In this document: piece by piece, positions 42,954-56,094 of the stretch
Numbering within the stretch: position 1 is the first letter of the stretch
How the letters are laid out: each line of letters starts with the position of its first letter
From: Actinomycetota bacterium
Lineage (GTDB): Bacteria > Actinomycetota > Actinomycetes > Nanopelagicales > Nanopelagicaceae
Reading direction: 5' to 3'
NCBI GenBank assembly: GCA_016870835.1
Contig: VGAG01000001.1
Location: forward strand, 1 to 64,000
DNA: 64,000 bases
Notes under the pieces: generated by a model
Databases searched by the model: none
What the model was told of the DNA's origin: nothing
What the model saw: the letters and a program-made list of their open reading frames with translations, nothing else
Made by a program: the position numbers and the translations under genes

Positions 42954-44147
42954 TTAGCCCTTTACGGCTTTAGCAAGAGCTTGAGCTCTATCGGTTTTCT
43001 CCCAAGAAAATTCCGGTAACTCTCTACCGAAGTGTCCATAGGCGCTCGTTTTACGATAAATCGGACGGAGCAAATCTAGATCACGGATGATCGCCGCGGG
43101 TCTTAAGTCAAATACGCTTAAGACCGCATCGGATATTTGAGAGGGTGGAACCTTCTCAGTTCCAAAGGTCTCCACAAACAACCCGACTGGATGCGCTATG
43201 CCGATTGCATATGCGACTTGAACTTCACAGCGATCGGCTAGCTCAGCCGCAACAACATTCTTGGCTACCCAACGCATCGCATATGCCGCACTTCGATCCA
43301 CTTTGGAAGGATCTTTTCCGCTGAAAGCACCGCCACCGTGTCGCGCCATACCACCGTAGGTATCGACAATGATTTTTCGTCCGGTTAAACCGGCATCGCC
43401 CATCGGCCCACCAATCACGAAGCGGCCGGTTGGATTGATCAAAGTTTTCATACCTTCAAAAGGGATGGCGAAGGTAGAGAGAACTGGCTTAATTACTTTC
43501 CCTACAACCTCGGGGGTCATTTTCTTGGCAATATCAATATCTGGTGAATGCTGAGATGAGACCACAACTGTGTCGACTCGGATCGCTCTATCGCCGTCAT
43601 ATTCAATTGTTACCTGGGTTTTCCCATCAGGTCTTAGGTATCCAAGCTCACCGCTCTTACGTAGCGCTGAGAGTCGCTCGGCTAATCGATGCGCCATCGC
43701 GATTGGTAGTGGCATTAACTCTTTAGTATCGCGATTTGCGTAACCAAACATCAAACCTTGATCGCCTGCACCTTGCAGGTCAAGCGGATCTACAGATTTA
43801 GACTCACGCTCTTCAACAGCATGGTCAACGCCTACAGCAATATCTTGGCTCTGGGCGCCGAGTGAGACCGAGACTCCGCAACTATTTCCATCGAAACCTC
43901 TTTCAGAGCTGTCGTATCCAATCTCAAGGACTGTCTCGCGCACCAGCGTCATCACATCTGCATATCCATTTGTGGTTACTTCACCAGCAACATGGACTTG
44001 TCCGGTCGTTATGAGAGTTTCACAAGCTACGCGACTCTTTGGATCCTGTGAGAGTAAAGAGTCAAGAACTGAATCTGAGATGGCATCAGCAATTTTGTCT
44101 GGATGACCTTCGGTAACTGATTCTGAGGTAAATAAACGTCTAGCCAT
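42954..44147 (-). CDS. metK: S-adenosylmethionine synthetase
   Basis: Makes SAM from methionine and ATP. Motifs: [34 protein letters not shown], and [19 protein letters not shown] (P-loop-like). ATG at 44147 is the real start (397 residues); the ORF-track start lies 150 bp inside coaBC. It overlaps the coaBC stop by 8 bp. With metH in the window it completes the methyl cycle step. No SAM riboswitch is near it. Confidence 0.97.
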   Translation of the reverse strand: MARRLFTSESVTEGHPDKIADAISDSVLDSLLSQDPKSRVACETLITTGQVHVAGEVTTNGYADVMTLVRETVLEIGYDSSERGFDGNSCGVSVSLGAQSQDIAVGVDHAVEERESKSVDPLDLQGAGDQGLMFGYANRDTKELMPLPIAMAHRLAERLSALRKSGELGYLRPDGKTQVTIEYDGDRAIRVDTVVVSSQHSPDIDIAKKMTPEVVGKVIKPVLSTFAIPFEGMKTLINPTGRFVIGGPMGDAGLTGRKIIVDTYGGMARHGGGAFSGKDPSKVDRSAAYAMRWVAKNVVAAELADRCEVQVAYAIGIAHPVGLFVETFGTEKVPPSQISDAVLSVFDLRPAAIIRDLDLLRPIYRKTSAYGHFGRELPEFSWEKTDRAQALAKAVKG

Positions 44148-45348
44148 TTGCGCCTTCCATCTCTCGAGCGATTTCTTCCACAATCTTTCGACCAACGGCG
44201 AATTTATCGGCAGATTCAAAATCCCAACTTTCGCCACGCTTAGATAGGAGCGATCCACTCGTTTCCAATTCGCCAAAGACCCTTCCCCCGGAGACATCAG
44301 TCACATAGAGCAGATCCACGCCTTTGGAGTGTAATTTCTTCAAGCCGCGTGATTTAACGCCCTCGCCGGTCTCAGCCGCAAAACCTACAAAGATTTGTGA
44401 CGGACGTTTTCTTGCTCCGGCTTCGCCTAGTACATCTGGATTGCGGGTAAGTTCAATTCTTTCGAAGGATTCTTTACCGATCTTCTCGTGCGATAACTCG
44501 ACCGGCCTTGCATCGGCAACTGCGGCCGCCATAACTAAGGCATCGGCATCGAGTAACTCCTCATTAAGAATTGTTTGCATTTGTTCCGCTGTTTGAACAT
44601 TGATTCGCTTTGCGCCCTCAAGATGAAACTCTTCGGTCTGGGCTGCTATGACGGTTACCGTTGCGCCTTCGCGGAGGGCTTCATGAGCAATTGCAACTCC
44701 TTGACGTCCACTTGATCGATTACCAATGTAGCGAACGGGATCAATCGGCTCAATCGTCCCACCGGCAGTTACGACAACTTTCTTACCAAGAAGTTTTCCG
44801 TGCGAGCCAGAAGTTGTAAGAACGGTCTCAATAATTCGAGCGGCTTCTGGGAACCTTCCGATTCCAGAATCGGCACCGGTAAGTCTTCCGTAATCTGGTT
44901 CTAGAACAGTTATCCCGCGTGAACGTAAGGTTTCAATATTGGATTGTGTTGCTGGATTTAAATACATCCCTGGGTGCATCGCAGGCACAACAATCATTTT
45001 TGCGGAAGTGGCTAGCGCTGTAGTCGTTAGTAAGTCATCGGCTCTTCCAGTTGCAAGCTTGGCAATCAAATCAGCGGTCGCTGGGGCGATGAGAATCAGA
45101 TCTGCTTTATCGGCAAGTGCTACATGCGAGACAGCCTGGGTGCCTTCCCAAACTTCACTCTTTACCTCTCTACCCGAGAGCGCTTCCCACGTTGCCTTTC
45201 CTACAAAATTAAGGCTTGAAGGCGTAGGTACGACTGTGACTAGAAAGCCATGATCCTGGAGGCGACGTAAAACATCACAAGCTTTATAGGCAGCTATGCC
45301 CGCTCCAACGCCGAGCACAACCTCTCGGCCGCGCGGGAAGGAAATCAT
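44140..45348 (-). CDS. coaBC: Bifunctional phosphopantothenoylcysteine decarboxylase/synthase
   Basis: Two steps of coenzyme A synthesis in one protein. The N-terminal flavoprotein CoaC half has [21 protein letters not shown], the catalytic-type histidine in [12 protein letters not shown], and [14 protein letters not shown]. The C-terminal CoaB half has [24 protein letters not shown] and [12 protein letters not shown]. It has 402 residues. ATG follows the rpoZ stop directly (TAAATG). Confidence 0.96.
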   Translation of the reverse strand: MISFPRGREVVLGVGAGIAAYKACDVLRRLQDHGFLVTVVPTPSSLNFVGKATWEALSGREVKSEVWEGTQAVSHVALADKADLILIAPATADLIAKLATGRADDLLTTTALATSAKMIVVPAMHPGMYLNPATQSNIETLRSRGITVLEPDYGRLTGADSGIGRFPEAARIIETVLTTSGSHGKLLGKKVVVTAGGTIEPIDPVRYIGNRSSGRQGVAIAHEALREGATVTVIAAQTEEFHLEGAKRINVQTAEQMQTILNEELLDADALVMAAAVADARPVELSHEKIGKESFERIELTRNPDVLGEAGARKRPSQIFVGFAAETGEGVKSRGLKKLHSKGVDLLYVTDVSGGRVFGELETSGSLLSKRGESWDFESADKFAVGRKIVEEIAREMEGANG

Positions 45349-45612
45349 TTATTTCTCCGCTTGTGGCTCTAAATTCTCAATTGTGAGCAGGTTGTCGTTG
45401 ATTTCGCGTAGTGCGATTGATAAAGGTTTCTCATGTACATGGGTCTCAACAAGTGGGCCTACATATTCAAGGAGACCTTCGCCCAGCTGAGAGTAATAAG
45501 CATTAATCTGGCGAGCACGCTTTGCGGCATAGAGCACGAGGCTGTACTTCGATCCACTCTTCTCTAGCAGATCATCAATCGGCGGATTTGTGATGCCATC
45601 AAGGTTTGCCAC
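45349..45612 (-). CDS. rpoZ: RNA polymerase omega subunit
   Basis: Small assembly subunit of RNA polymerase, 87 residues: [28 protein letters not shown] is the conserved core that packs on the beta' subunit. The actinobacterial extension ([23 protein letters not shown]) is present. GTG at 45612 follows AAGGAG by 5 nt. Order gmk-rpoZ-coaBC-metK-priA is conserved in Streptomyces. Confidence 0.96.
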   Translation of the reverse strand: MANLDGITNPPIDDLLEKSGSKYSLVLYAAKRARQINAYYSQLGEGLLEYVGPLVETHVHEKPLSIALREINDNLLTIENLEPQAEK

Positions 45613-45632
45613 TTAAACTCCTTAAGAATTGC

Positions 45633-46184
45633 CTATTTGCGAACGGCAAAGGATACCAGCGCGGCCACGACCTCTTCGACTCGATGATTTACCAGCCGAT
45701 GATCAAATTCCCCGGCCGCCGCCATCTCCTCGCGCGCTAGAGCCAAGCGAGCCTGGACCCGCTCTTCGCTATCGCTCGCCCTACCTCGAATCCGCTCTTC
45801 CAGCTCTGAAAATGAAGGCGGCTCCAGAAATACTAAAAGGGCTTCGCTCCGCTTCTTTCTTACCTGTCGCGCCCCCGCAATTTCAATCTCAAGGAGAACG
45901 TGCTTGCCCATCGCTAACGCCTCATCAACGGGATGGCTTGGAGTTCCATAACGTGCACCAGCAAATTCCGCCCACTCTAAAAACTCACCACTTGAAATCA
46001 TCTCATCGAATGCTTCTTCAGCGACGAAATGATATGCCTCACCATCAATTTCTCCGGGGCGTGGTCCACGAGTTGTTGCAGAAACTGAGAAATAGAAATC
46101 AGGATGTTGTTTCAACTCTTTTACAATCGTACTTTTGCCCACACCGCCTGGACCTGAAAGAACAATCAACTTCCCGCTCTTCAT
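45633..46184 (-). CDS. gmk: Guanylate kinase
   Basis: Phosphorylates GMP to GDP. The P-loop is VLSGPGGVGKSTIVKEL, the GMP-binding region is SATTRGPRPGEIDGEAYHFV, and the lid is ARQVRKKRSEALLVFLEPPS. It has 183 residues. The start overlaps the mihF stop by 4 bp (ATGA). Cytoplasmic. Confidence 0.96.
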   Translation of the reverse strand: MKSGKLIVLSGPGGVGKSTIVKELKQHPDFYFSVSATTRGPRPGEIDGEAYHFVAEEAFDEMISSGEFLEWAEFAGARYGTPSHPVDEALAMGKHVLLEIEIAGARQVRKKRSEALLVFLEPPSFSELEERIRGRASDSEERVQARLALAREEMAAAGEFDHRLVNHRVEEVVAALVSFAVRK

Positions 46185-46495
46185 CGACCCTTCAATTCAA
46201 TTTCCAATTTCTGCCGTTGTGTAGAGCCTAGTCCTTGAACTCGCCTGGTTTGGGAAATTCCAACACGATCCAAGATCGCTGCGGCACGAATAGATCCAAA
46301 GCCTGGAAGTGCTTCAAGAAGCTCCTTCACTCTCATTCGCAATATCGCTTCTTCCTTACTATCTAGCGCTTCCCGCCAATTCCGCTTTCCCTCAGCCAAC
46401 TCCCGCTTAAAAGCCGCTCGACGTTTACGGTTATTCGCAGCCTTTAGAAGTGCGTCTCGTCTCGCCTCATTCGATATTACGGGTGGGTTTGGCAC
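46181..46495 (-). CDS. mihF: Actinobacterial integration host factor (MihF/sIHF)
   Basis: Nucleoid-associated DNA-binding protein unrelated to proteobacterial IHF. The 104 residues match the Streptomyces sIHF/mycobacterial mIHF core (ALLKAANNRKRRAAFKRELAEG, VKELLEALPGFGSIRAAAILDRVGIS with a helix-two-turn-helix, RRVQGLGSTQRQKL). The start is GTG at 46495, with TTTAAT 6 nt upstream as a possible -10. It is located between pyrF and gmk exactly as in Streptomyces. Confidence 0.95.
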   Translation of the reverse strand: MPNPPVISNEARRDALLKAANNRKRRAAFKRELAEGKRNWREALDSKEEAILRMRVKELLEALPGFGSIRAAAILDRVGISQTRRVQGLGSTQRQKLEIELKGR

Positions 46496-46508
46496 AACCC
46501 AATTAAAG

Positions 46509-47195
46509 TCACTTAGTTACAGATTTAAAAATCTCTTGCGCGGCTTGCCCGGGATTAGGGGCGCCACTTATTGGTCTACCCACTACAAGGTAGTCAGCGC
46601 CCGCAGCAATCGCTTCTGCGGGAGACATAGTGCGCGCCTGGTCATCTTTGCCAGACTCAAATCTAATTCCAGGGGTAATCAACTCGATCTCACTCGGAAG
46701 CGCGTTGCGAAGCGCACTGACTTCCAGGGGAGAGGCAACGATGGCTTTAGCTCCTGATTGGATTGCGGATTGAGCCCAATTAACAACAGTCTTCTCCACA
46801 TTTGACCCGAGCCCCAACTTCGCAAGTTCCGCGCTATCTAGTGAGGTGAGCACAGTAACGGCAACAATTTTCGTCTTTGGGAGAGCTTTAGCCGCGCCCT
46901 CGATCATTGCGGATCCCCCAGCTGCGTGAACAGTGAGAAACTCAACGCTCAGAGTTTCAAGCGATTTTGCTGCCTTTGCAACCGTGTTAGGGATGTCATG
47001 TAGCTTTAAATCCAGAAAAATTCGGGCACCAGGATGTCGAGTTTGAATTTCCTGGACACCACTTCTGCCATTAGCAAAGAAAAATTCAAGTCCGAGTTTA
47101 TAAACTCCTATGTAATCCTTCGTTGATTCGATAAGCGAGTTAGCAACTGAAATCTCCTTGGTATCTACAGCAAGAATTATTGGCGAGTTAGACAT
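46509..47195 (-). CDS. pyrF: Orotidine 5'-phosphate decarboxylase, type I
   Basis: Last step of UMP synthesis. The catalytic K-x-D-x2-x-D core is in FLDLKLHDIPNTVAKAA, the phosphate-binding loop is DYLVVGRPISGAPNPGQAA. This is the E. coli/Bacillus-like type I enzyme (about 228 residues), not the longer type II form of mycobacteria. ATG at 47195 overlaps the pyrD stop by 8 bp and is preferred over the ORF-track start 7 codons earlier. Confidence 0.95.
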   Translation of the reverse strand: MSNSPIILAVDTKEISVANSLIESTKDYIGVYKLGLEFFFANGRSGVQEIQTRHPGARIFLDLKLHDIPNTVAKAAKSLETLSVEFLTVHAAGGSAMIEGAAKALPKTKIVAVTVLTSLDSAELAKLGLGSNVEKTVVNWAQSAIQSGAKAIVASPLEVSALRNALPSEIELITPGIRFESGKDDQARTMSPAEAIAAGADYLVVGRPISGAPNPGQAAQEIFKSVTK

Positions 47196-48123
47196 GAGCG
47201 ACACCAATGGCTTCACTAAGAGAGTTGAATCCTCGACTCCTTAAACCTTCAAGAAGTTCGCGCTTAACTTTGATTACCGCACTTGGGTTGCCGAATGTTG
47301 CAGTACCTACAGAGACCCCGGATGCCCCAGCGAAGATCATCTCCAACGCATCCCTTCCATTTGTTACTCCACCCATGCCGAGAATAGGAATTTGTGGGAG
47401 TGCTTTATGAACTTGGTAAATAGCGCGGACCGCTATCGGGCGAATTGCAGGTCCGGATAGGCCCCCAGTAATTCCAGCCAACTTTGGTCGCTTTGCATCG
47501 ACATCTATGACCATCCCGAGAACTGTATTGATGAGCGCAAGCCCATCTGCTCCAGCTGCGACTACTTCATTTGCGATTGAAACAATATCTGTAACATCGG
47601 GCGAGAGTTTGGCGATGATTGGATAGTCACCGCTTATGTTTCGCCTAACCGCTTCGATTACTGCGCGAGAAGCAACCGGATCACAAGCAAAAACTAATCC
47701 GCGATTTTCTACATTGGGACATGAAATGTTTACTTCAATTCCGTGTAGTGAGTTGATCCCCCGTAACTTCCGAGCAAGTGAGGCATATTCTTCAACGGTC
47801 TCACCTGATATCGAAACTATGACTCGGGCCCCGTTGCTTTGTAACCACGGAATATCAATCTCTAGGAACTGATCTATCCCAGGTCCTTGAAGCCCAATTG
47901 AATTAAGCATTCCGGAGGGGGTTTCAGCCATTCGCGGAGTAGGCCTGCCACTTCTAGGCTTTACTGAGATGGACTTTGTTACAACAGCGCCGAGTTCATC
48001 TAGATCAAAGAATTGCGAAAGCTCCTTGCCTGAACCGGCGCAACCGCTCGCTGTAAAAATCGGTGATGGAAAGTATCTACTACCAAACTTAGTTCGAAAG
48101 TCGAAAGCTTGAAACTCACTCAC
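47188..48123 (-). CDS. pyrD: Dihydroorotate dehydrogenase, class 1B catalytic subunit
   Basis: Oxidises dihydroorotate to orotate with FMN, electrons leaving through PyrK to NAD. Motifs: SPIFTASGCAGSGKEL, SGMLNSIGLQGPGIDQF, GIEVNISCPNVENRG with the active-site cysteine, and GMGGVTNGRDALEMI. GTG at 48123 overlaps the pyrK stop as GTGA and is preferred over the ORF-track start at 48138. The length of 311 residues fits class 1B. The soluble class 1B pair differs from the membrane class 2 enzyme of mycobacteria. Confidence 0.95.
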   Translation of the reverse strand: MSEFQAFDFRTKFGSRYFPSPIFTASGCAGSGKELSQFFDLDELGAVVTKSISVKPRSGRPTPRMAETPSGMLNSIGLQGPGIDQFLEIDIPWLQSNGARVIVSISGETVEEYASLARKLRGINSLHGIEVNISCPNVENRGLVFACDPVASRAVIEAVRRNISGDYPIIAKLSPDVTDIVSIANEVVAAGADGLALINTVLGMVIDVDAKRPKLAGITGGLSGPAIRPIAVRAIYQVHKALPQIPILGMGGVTNGRDALEMIFAGASGVSVGTATFGNPSAVIKVKRELLEGLRSRGFNSLSEAIGVAHV

Positions 48124-48977
48124 TGTGGGGCTCCCCATGTACCTTGCGCGATCTTCCGCTCACTTCCCCAAACAACTTGTGAACCATCCACGACCGGGCC
48201 TTCGATACAACTTCGTTGCATTTTTATTACTCCAGCGCTATCGCGCATCGGAACGACGCAGGTCATGCAGACGCCAATTCCACAGGCCATCGACTCTTCG
48301 ACTGCGCATTGATGAAGTACGTTTGCACCTTCGGCTACTTGATTTACCGCCTCCAGCATCGCCATAGGTCCGCAGGAATAGATAATCTCGACTTGATTAC
48401 GCTCAATAATTTGTGGCATCACATCAGTAACACGTCCTTTAACTCCTGCGCTGCCATCCTCGGTCGTCAAAGTCATAACGTTTACCGATCTCTTTCCTTC
48501 GAGTGGCGCATAAATTTTTCCGGCAACTGAGGCACCTAGAACCATATCTACGCGACAGCCGCGCGCCTTTAAAACTTCAGCCAATCCAAAGAGCGGCGCA
48601 GATCCATATCCTCCGCCAACGAGAAGCGCATTTACCGGTTCGGTCGGAATTCCAAATGCAGTTCCAAGTGGCCCAACCATGTCGACTCGTTCATGAACTG
48701 ATCTCTCACTTAGCCACTTACTTCCAGTTCCATGTGCGGCAACCACCAACTCTATGGTTCCGCCGTAGGCTCCGCGATTGCTTGATCTATAGATTGCAAA
48801 TGCTCTCCGCAAAATTAGAGAAGAGGATGGCCCGCCTACGGAGATAGCCACGAAGTTTCCGGGTTTTGCATGAGAGGCCATATCCCCCACTGCAAAGACC
48901 ATATGGTTATAGGCGCCAACCTTCTTATTGGATAGAACTTCGACGCTATCTTGAATCGCTCTAGAGTTTATGTTCAT
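48120..48977 (-). CDS. pyrK: Dihydroorotate dehydrogenase electron transfer subunit
   Basis: FAD and 2Fe-2S subunit that passes electrons from PyrD to NAD. The flavin-binding beta barrel ([12 protein letters not shown]), the nucleotide-binding region ([20 protein letters not shown]), and the iron-sulphur cysteines ([20 protein letters not shown], later QRSCIEGP) are intact. ATG at 48977 overlaps the carB stop as ATGA. It has 285 residues, normal for the family. Confidence 0.95.
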   Translation of the reverse strand: MNINSRAIQDSVEVLSNKKVGAYNHMVFAVGDMASHAKPGNFVAISVGGPSSSLILRRAFAIYRSSNRGAYGGTIELVVAAHGTGSKWLSERSVHERVDMVGPLGTAFGIPTEPVNALLVGGGYGSAPLFGLAEVLKARGCRVDMVLGASVAGKIYAPLEGKRSVNVMTLTTEDGSAGVKGRVTDVMPQIIERNQVEIIYSCGPMAMLEAVNQVAEGANVLHQCAVEESMACGIGVCMTCVVPMRDSAGVIKMQRSCIEGPVVDGSQVVWGSERKIAQGTWGAPQ

Positions 48978-51900
48978 TTGCGATTCCAATCCTGGAGTGA
49001 CTGAACTTCGATCTTCTTCTCTTTTAGCGCCCTGATACCAGAGACCGCCGCCTTAAGACCCGCAACGGTAGTGATGCACGGTACGCCTTTTGCAACAGCA
49101 GAACTTCTAATCAACCAGCCATCATTTCTAGAGTCTCTTCCAAATGGGGTGTTTACAACCAATTTAATTAGCCCACCTTCAATCAATTCCACCGCCGAGC
49201 TATCTGTTGGTGACTTCTTCTCTGAAACCTTTGCGACCAGAGTTGATGAGATTCCTTCTTCAAGTAATCGCTTCCTTGTTCCCTCTGTTGCAAGTAAATC
49301 AAAACCTAGATTTGAAAGTGCGCGCGCCGATTCAATCGCACCTTCCTTATCCTTATCTGAAAGCGAGATGAAGACCGATCCCGAAGTTGGAAGAGCCGCG
49401 AAGGCAGCAATCTGACTCTTAGCAAATGCGGTGCCAAAGTCGGGCGCTATTCCCATTACCTCACCAGTTGATTTCATCTCTGGACCTAGAACTGAATCAA
49501 CGTTCTTTCCATCAATCCGGCGGAATCGATTCCAAGGTAGAACTGCTTCCTTAACAGCAATTCCGCTCGCAACCCCAACATCAAATCCGGGCAAGATTCC
49601 CTCACTTCTTAAGGTTTCAATCTTTGAACCAGCTGCAATAAGTGCGGCAGCCTTTGCAACTTGCACCCCGGTTGCTTTGCTTACATACGGAACCGTACGC
49701 GAGGCCCGTGGATTTGCTTCTAGGACATAGAGTCGGTCGTGGGCGATTGCGTATTGGACATTCATTAACCCCACTACGCCAATTGCATCGCCGAGTTTGC
49801 GTGTAGTTGCCTTGATCTCTTCTAGCTTTTCCTTTGAAAGAGATTGTGGCGGAATAACAGAAGCAGAGTCCCCAGAATGAACACCCGCCTCTTCGATATG
49901 TTCCATAATTCCGGCTAAGTACATTGAATCGCCATCAAAGAGTGCATCTACATCTATCTCAATGGCGCTATCTAGAAAGGAATCAATTAAGACCGGATGC
50001 TCTGGGTTAATTTCAGTAGCCCTTGTTATAAAACCTTCAAGTGAATTTTCATCGTAAACAATCTCCATCCCGCGTCCACCCAATACAAAGGAGGGACGGA
50101 CTAGAACGGGATAACCAATTGTATTTGCAACCTTCTTCGCTTCTTCAAAGGATTTAGCGGTTCCAAAGGCGGGTGCATTGAGCCCCATGCTATTTAAGAC
50201 CTCACCAAATTGCCCTCTATCTTCGGCGCGATGAATTGCTTCAACCGATGTTCCTAAGATTGGAACGCCCTCTTTTGCTAAGCCACTTGCTAAGCCCAGC
50301 GGAGTTTGTCCCCCGAGCTGGGTGATAACACCGACGACTGGTCCGGCTGCAAGTTCTGCGTGATAAACCTCAAGCACATCTTCCAATGTAAGGGGTTCAA
50401 AGTAGAGACGATCCGAGGTGTCATAATCAGTGGAGACGGTTTCCGGATTGCAGTTAATTATGATTGTTTCAAATCCCGCTTTACTTAGAGCAAAACAGGC
50501 GTGGACGCATGAGTAATCAAATTCAATACCTTGGCCAATTCGATTAGGTCCACTTCCGAGAATTATGATCGCGGGTTTTGTTCGTGGTTTTACCTCGGTT
50601 GATAGGTCATATGCGGAATAGTGATAGGGAGTAAAGGCCTCAAACTCACCAGCACATGTGTCAACTGTTTTGTAGACCGGACGAAGATTAAGTCGCCAAC
50701 GGAGAGCGCGCACTTCATCGGTAGTTAATCCGCGGAGCTGAGCGATTTGTGCGTCGGAGAGTCCAAGTCGTTTCGCCTTACGCAATATTTCAAGGTTTAA
50801 TTCCCCCGCTTCCCTAATTTTTGCCGCCAGATCGTTTATAAGGTTGATTTGGGTGAGGAACCAAGGATCAATCCCAGTTACTTCATTTACCGTGGCGATG
50901 GATTCTCCTAGAGCCAAGAGTTGTTGTACCTCAACTAGACGCGATTCAGTCGGAGTCTTGACTGCGTTTAGAAGGTCAGTTCGATCTCGTTTGATATCCC
51001 AATTGAATTCAGAGCCTTTCTTCTCAAGTGAGCGCATGGCTTTCTGTAAAGATTCCGGGAAAGATCTTCCCATCGCCATCGCCTCTCCAACGCTCTTCAT
51101 GGTTGTGGTTAATCTGCGGTCGGCTTCTGGGAATTTTTCAAAGGCAAATCGGGGAATTTTCACAACTATGTAATCAAGGGTTGGTTCAAATGAGGCTGGG
51201 GTTTTCTCAGTAATGTCATTAGGAATTTCATCAAGGGAATAACCAATCGCCAACTTTGTTGCGATCTTGGCAATTGGAAAACCGGTTGCTTTAGAGGCAA
51301 GCGCGCTACTTCTTGAGACTCGCGGGTTCATCTCAATCACGACGATCCGGCCATTTGCTGGATTTACCGCAAACTGAATATTGCAACCACCGGTTGCCAC
51401 CCCGACCTCGCGAATAATCGAAATGGATAAATCTCTCAACTTCTGAAATTCGACATCAGTGAGCGTTAGTGCTGGAGCCACTGTTATTGAATCGCCGGTG
51501 TGCACGCCCATCGGGTCAAAATTCTCGATACTGCAAACGATTACAACGTTATCTTTGTGATCACGCATAACCTCCAACTCAAATTCTTTCCAACCGATAA
51601 TTGATTCCTCTAAGAGAACTTCGGTTACCGGGCTGTATTGAAGCCCTGCCCCAGCGATAAGCCTTAACTCCGATTCGCTATGTGCGATACCGCTACCTAA
51701 TCCACCCATAGTAAAAGAGGGTCTAACTACAACTGGGTACTTCAACTGCTCAGCCGCAACGAGGCATTCATCAAGGGTGTGGCAGATAATCGACTTGGCA
51801 GATTCACCACCAATTCTCTCCACGATAGTTCTAAACTCCTCGCGGTTCTCGCCGCGCTTGATAGCAGGGATGTCAGCGCCAATTAGTCGGACCCCATACT

Positions 51901-52228
51901 TTTTTAAGATTCCCAGTTCATCCAATTTCATCGCGGCATTTAGCGCAGTCTGGCCACCAAGGGTTGCAAGAATTGCATCCGGTTTTTCGTGTCCAATAAT
52001 CGCTTCGAGGTATTCCGGTGTAATTGGCTCAACATAGGTTGCATCGGCAAATTCCGGATCGGTCATAATCGTTGCCGGATTGCTATTTACCAGAATTACC
52101 CGCACGCCTTCACTTTTTAATACACGACAAGCTTGAGTTCCAGAGTAATCAAATTCGCATGCCTGACCGATAACTATTGGACCACTACCGATAACTAAAA
52201 CACTCCTGATTGAATTATCTCTTGGCAT
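48974..52228 (-). CDS. carB: Carbamoyl-phosphate synthase large subunit
   Basis: Makes carbamoyl phosphate for pyrimidine and arginine synthesis. Two homologous ATP-grasp halves are present ([20 protein letters not shown] near the start; [19 protein letters not shown] in the second half), then the C-terminal MGS-like allosteric domain ([22 protein letters not shown]). It has 1084 residues. The start overlaps the carA stop by 14 bp. UMP likely feeds back on the C-terminal domain, as known for the family. Confidence 0.97.
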   Translation of the reverse strand: MPRDNSIRSVLVIGSGPIVIGQACEFDYSGTQACRVLKSEGVRVILVNSNPATIMTDPEFADATYVEPITPEYLEAIIGHEKPDAILATLGGQTALNAAMKLDELGILKKYGVRLIGADIPAIKRGENREEFRTIVERIGGESAKSIICHTLDECLVAAEQLKYPVVVRPSFTMGGLGSGIAHSESELRLIAGAGLQYSPVTEVLLEESIIGWKEFELEVMRDHKDNVVIVCSIENFDPMGVHTGDSITVAPALTLTDVEFQKLRDLSISIIREVGVATGGCNIQFAVNPANGRIVVIEMNPRVSRSSALASKATGFPIAKIATKLAIGYSLDEIPNDITEKTPASFEPTLDYIVVKIPRFAFEKFPEADRRLTTTMKSVGEAMAMGRSFPESLQKAMRSLEKKGSEFNWDIKRDRTDLLNAVKTPTESRLVEVQQLLALGESIATVNEVTGIDPWFLTQINLINDLAAKIREAGELNLEILRKAKRLGLSDAQIAQLRGLTTDEVRALRWRLNLRPVYKTVDTCAGEFEAFTPYHYSAYDLSTEVKPRTKPAIIILGSGPNRIGQGIEFDYSCVHACFALSKAGFETIIINCNPETVSTDYDTSDRLYFEPLTLEDVLEVYHAELAAGPVVGVITQLGGQTPLGLASGLAKEGVPILGTSVEAIHRAEDRGQFGEVLNSMGLNAPAFGTAKSFEEAKKVANTIGYPVLVRPSFVLGGRGMEIVYDENSLEGFITRATEINPEHPVLIDSFLDSAIEIDVDALFDGDSMYLAGIMEHIEEAGVHSGDSASVIPPQSLSKEKLEEIKATTRKLGDAIGVVGLMNVQYAIAHDRLYVLEANPRASRTVPYVSKATGVQVAKAAALIAAGSKIETLRSEGILPGFDVGVASGIAVKEAVLPWNRFRRIDGKNVDSVLGPEMKSTGEVMGIAPDFGTAFAKSQIAAFAALPTSGSVFISLSDKDKEGAIESARALSNLGFDLLATEGTRKRLLEEGISSTLVAKVSEKKSPTDSSAVELIEGGLIKLVVNTPFGRDSRNDGWLIRSSAVAKGVPCITTVAGLKAAVSGIRALKEKKIEVQSLQDWNRK

Positions 52229-53330
52229 GCTTCTCCAGCATCGCTAGAAATTCATCAAATAGGTAATTTGCATCGTGTGGACCGGCAGCCGCTTCTGGGT
52301 GATATTGAACGGAGAATGCAGGGCGCTCTAGAAGTTTCAACCCCTCAACGACTCCATCGTTAAGCGACATATGAGAGACCAAGCCAGGTCCAAAGACCGT
52401 TGAAAACTCACCTTCGGTTGGGGCTTCAACAGCGAATCCATGGTTATGGGCGGTAATTTCAACGCGATTCGCGAGCTTATTCATTACTGGTTGATTGATA
52501 CCGCGGTGACCGAAACGCAATTTGTAGGTATCAAACCCGAGCGCCCGACCAAAAATCTGATGGCCGAAGCAGATTCCAAAGAGTGGAATCTCCAGATCAA
52601 TTAAAGCGCGTACATTTGCAACTACTTCGGTCATGGTTGCTGGATCGCCCGGCCCGTTCGATAGAAAAATCCCGTCGTAATTTCCACTCTTGAGCTCATC
52701 AAGGCCAGTACCCACAGGTAAAAGATGAGTTTCAATACCGCGTTTTGAAAAGTTTTTAGGTGTAGCCAATTTGATACCAAGATCTAGAGCAGCAATTCGA
52801 AAACGGGTTGCGCCTTCCGCTTTGAAGATCTTTTCACCCTCGGTAGAAACTTCATCTGCAAGATAAGAGCCCGCCATCGGCGCGGTATTTCTCACCTTTA
52901 TAACCATCTCTTCGCGAGAGAGTTCTTGACTTGAGAAGATTCCAACTCTCATCGCACCGCGCTCACGGATGTGAAGCGTGATTGCCCGAGTATCGACTCC
53001 GGAAATTCCCACCACACCATAACGCTCTAGATCTGATTCAAGTGAACGTTTTGATCGCCAATTGGAGACGATGGGCGATGGGTCGCGGACTACAAAACCA
53101 CTCACCCAGATACGACTTGACTCTTCATCTTCAAGGTTCATTCCGGTATTACCAATATGTGGCGCAGTCATGACAACTACTTGATTGAAATAAGAAGGAT
53201 CGGTCAAAGTTTCTTGATAACCCGTCATTCCGGTCGTGAAAACAATCTCACCGAAAGTCTCCCCGGTACTACCCCATGATTCACCTTCAAATATGGTGCC
53301 ATCATCCAAAACCAGGAAAGCGGCGTTCAT
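52215..53330 (-). CDS. carA: Carbamoyl-phosphate synthase small subunit
   Basis: Glutamine amidotransferase subunit that feeds ammonia to CarB. The N-terminal CPSase small domain ([21 protein letters not shown]) precedes a class I GATase domain with catalytic cysteine in [18 protein letters not shown] and the His/Glu pair in [15 protein letters not shown]. It has 371 residues. ATG overlaps the pyrC stop as ATGA. Confidence 0.97.
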   Translation of the reverse strand: MNAAFLVLDDGTIFEGESWGSTGETFGEIVFTTGMTGYQETLTDPSYFNQVVVMTAPHIGNTGMNLEDEESSRIWVSGFVVRDPSPIVSNWRSKRSLESDLERYGVVGISGVDTRAITLHIRERGAMRVGIFSSQELSREEMVIKVRNTAPMAGSYLADEVSTEGEKIFKAEGATRFRIAALDLGIKLATPKNFSKRGIETHLLPVGTGLDELKSGNYDGIFLSNGPGDPATMTEVVANVRALIDLEIPLFGICFGHQIFGRALGFDTYKLRFGHRGINQPVMNKLANRVEITAHNHGFAVEAPTEGEFSTVFGPGLVSHMSLNDGVVEGLKLLERPAFSVQYHPEAAAGPHDANYLFDEFLAMLEKHAKR

Positions 53331-54589
53331 TGTGAGTAAACCTCGTTACCTCTAAAAAAGGTCTTGATAACCTTTACTGGTAGTTCACTTCCCACGAAAG
53401 GTGAGTTCTTACTCTTCGAAACGATGCCAGTGCGCTCAACCTTCCAAATTGCAGATGTATCAATAAGTGCAAAATTCGCCCAATTTCCGGGCTTCAATTC
53501 ACCATGGCCCTCGTATCTACCAATTTGAGCTGGGTTCTTGGCCATTTTTGGTAGTAGATCTTCTAACTTCATTAAACCGCTCTTGACCATCGCCAAGTAC
53601 GTAATTGAGAGCGAAGTTTCAAGGCCAATCATTCCGAAAGCCGCAGCCGCCCATTCGCACTCCTTATTTTCAGCTGGATGAGGTGCGTGATCAGTTGCAA
53701 CGATATCTATCGTTCCATCCGCTAAACCTTCCCGAAGCGCTTGTACATCTCGATCAGTACGAAGGGGAGGATTTACTTTATAGATTGGATCATAGGAACG
53801 AGCCTTCTCATCAGTAAGAAGCAGATGATGTGGCGTTACTTCTGCAGTAACTTGAATTCCACGCGCCTTTGCCCACCGAACCAACTCAACTCCTCCTGCT
53901 GTGGTTAAGTGGCAGATATGAAGGCGACTTCCAACGTGCTCACTCAAGAGAATATCGCGCGCAATAATTGATTCTTCAGCTGCAGCAGGCCAACCCTTTA
54001 ACCCAAGCTCGGCAGAAACCGCACCTTCATTCATCTGTGAGTCATGGGTAAGCCGTGGATCTTCGGCATGTTGGGCAATTAATCCATCAAAGCTTTTTAC
54101 ATACTCGAGCGCTCTTCGCATAATCAGTGAATCCCAGACACAATTGCCATCATCGCTAAAGATTCGCACCTTCGCCTCAGATGAATTCATTGCCCCCATC
54201 TCAGCGAGTGATTTACCTAGTTGCCCTACCGTTACCGCACCAATTGGGAAAACATCACAGATTCCATGTACTTGTCCAAGTCGATAAACCTGTTCGACAA
54301 CGCCGGCAGTATCTGCAACTGGGTTGGTATTGGGCATCGCTGAGATTGCGGTGTAACCACCAGAGACAGCAGCTTTTGAACCAGAGAGAACGGTTTCGGC
54401 ATCCTCTTTTCCGGGTTCTCTTAAATGTGTGTGAAGATCAACCAGACCAGGGATTACGGTTAAACCTTTTCCGTCAATGACTTGCGCTTCTTTCGAAGCG
54501 TCCTTTGGTTCAATAAATCTTCCACTTTCGAAAGCAATCTCAACTAAATCCCCTGATGCTGTTTTCACATTCTTAAGAAGAATACTCAT
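53327..54589 (-). CDS. pyrC: Dihydroorotase
   Basis: Cyclises carbamoyl aspartate to dihydroorotate. Zinc amidohydrolase of the class I type, 420 residues: metal histidines in GLVDLHTHLREPGKEDAE, further ligands in QHAEDPRLTHD and LHICHLTTAGGVELV, and catalytic Asp in DIVATDHAPHPAENKECEW. The ribosome binding site GGAGG is formed by the last codons of pyrB (LGGN). Confidence 0.97.
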   Translation of the reverse strand: MSILLKNVKTASGDLVEIAFESGRFIEPKDASKEAQVIDGKGLTVIPGLVDLHTHLREPGKEDAETVLSGSKAAVSGGYTAISAMPNTNPVADTAGVVEQVYRLGQVHGICDVFPIGAVTVGQLGKSLAEMGAMNSSEAKVRIFSDDGNCVWDSLIMRRALEYVKSFDGLIAQHAEDPRLTHDSQMNEGAVSAELGLKGWPAAAEESIIARDILLSEHVGSRLHICHLTTAGGVELVRWAKARGIQVTAEVTPHHLLLTDEKARSYDPIYKVNPPLRTDRDVQALREGLADGTIDIVATDHAPHPAENKECEWAAAAFGMIGLETSLSITYLAMVKSGLMKLEDLLPKMAKNPAQIGRYEGHGELKPGNWANFALIDTSAIWKVERTGIVSKSKNSPFVGSELPVKVIKTFFRGNEVYSQ

Positions 54590-54590
54590 T

Positions 54591-56080
<1,490 letters not shown>

Positions 56081-56094
56081 TTAAAGGTTGGCGA

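Noticed and set aside
44100-44200. SAM riboswitch at metK
   Set aside because: metK starts inside the end of coaBC within an operon; no leader exists.
45629-46231. 200-aa plus-strand ORF
   Set aside because: Antisense to gmk, which has clear family motifs; the translation is Arg/Pro/His-rich and meaningless.
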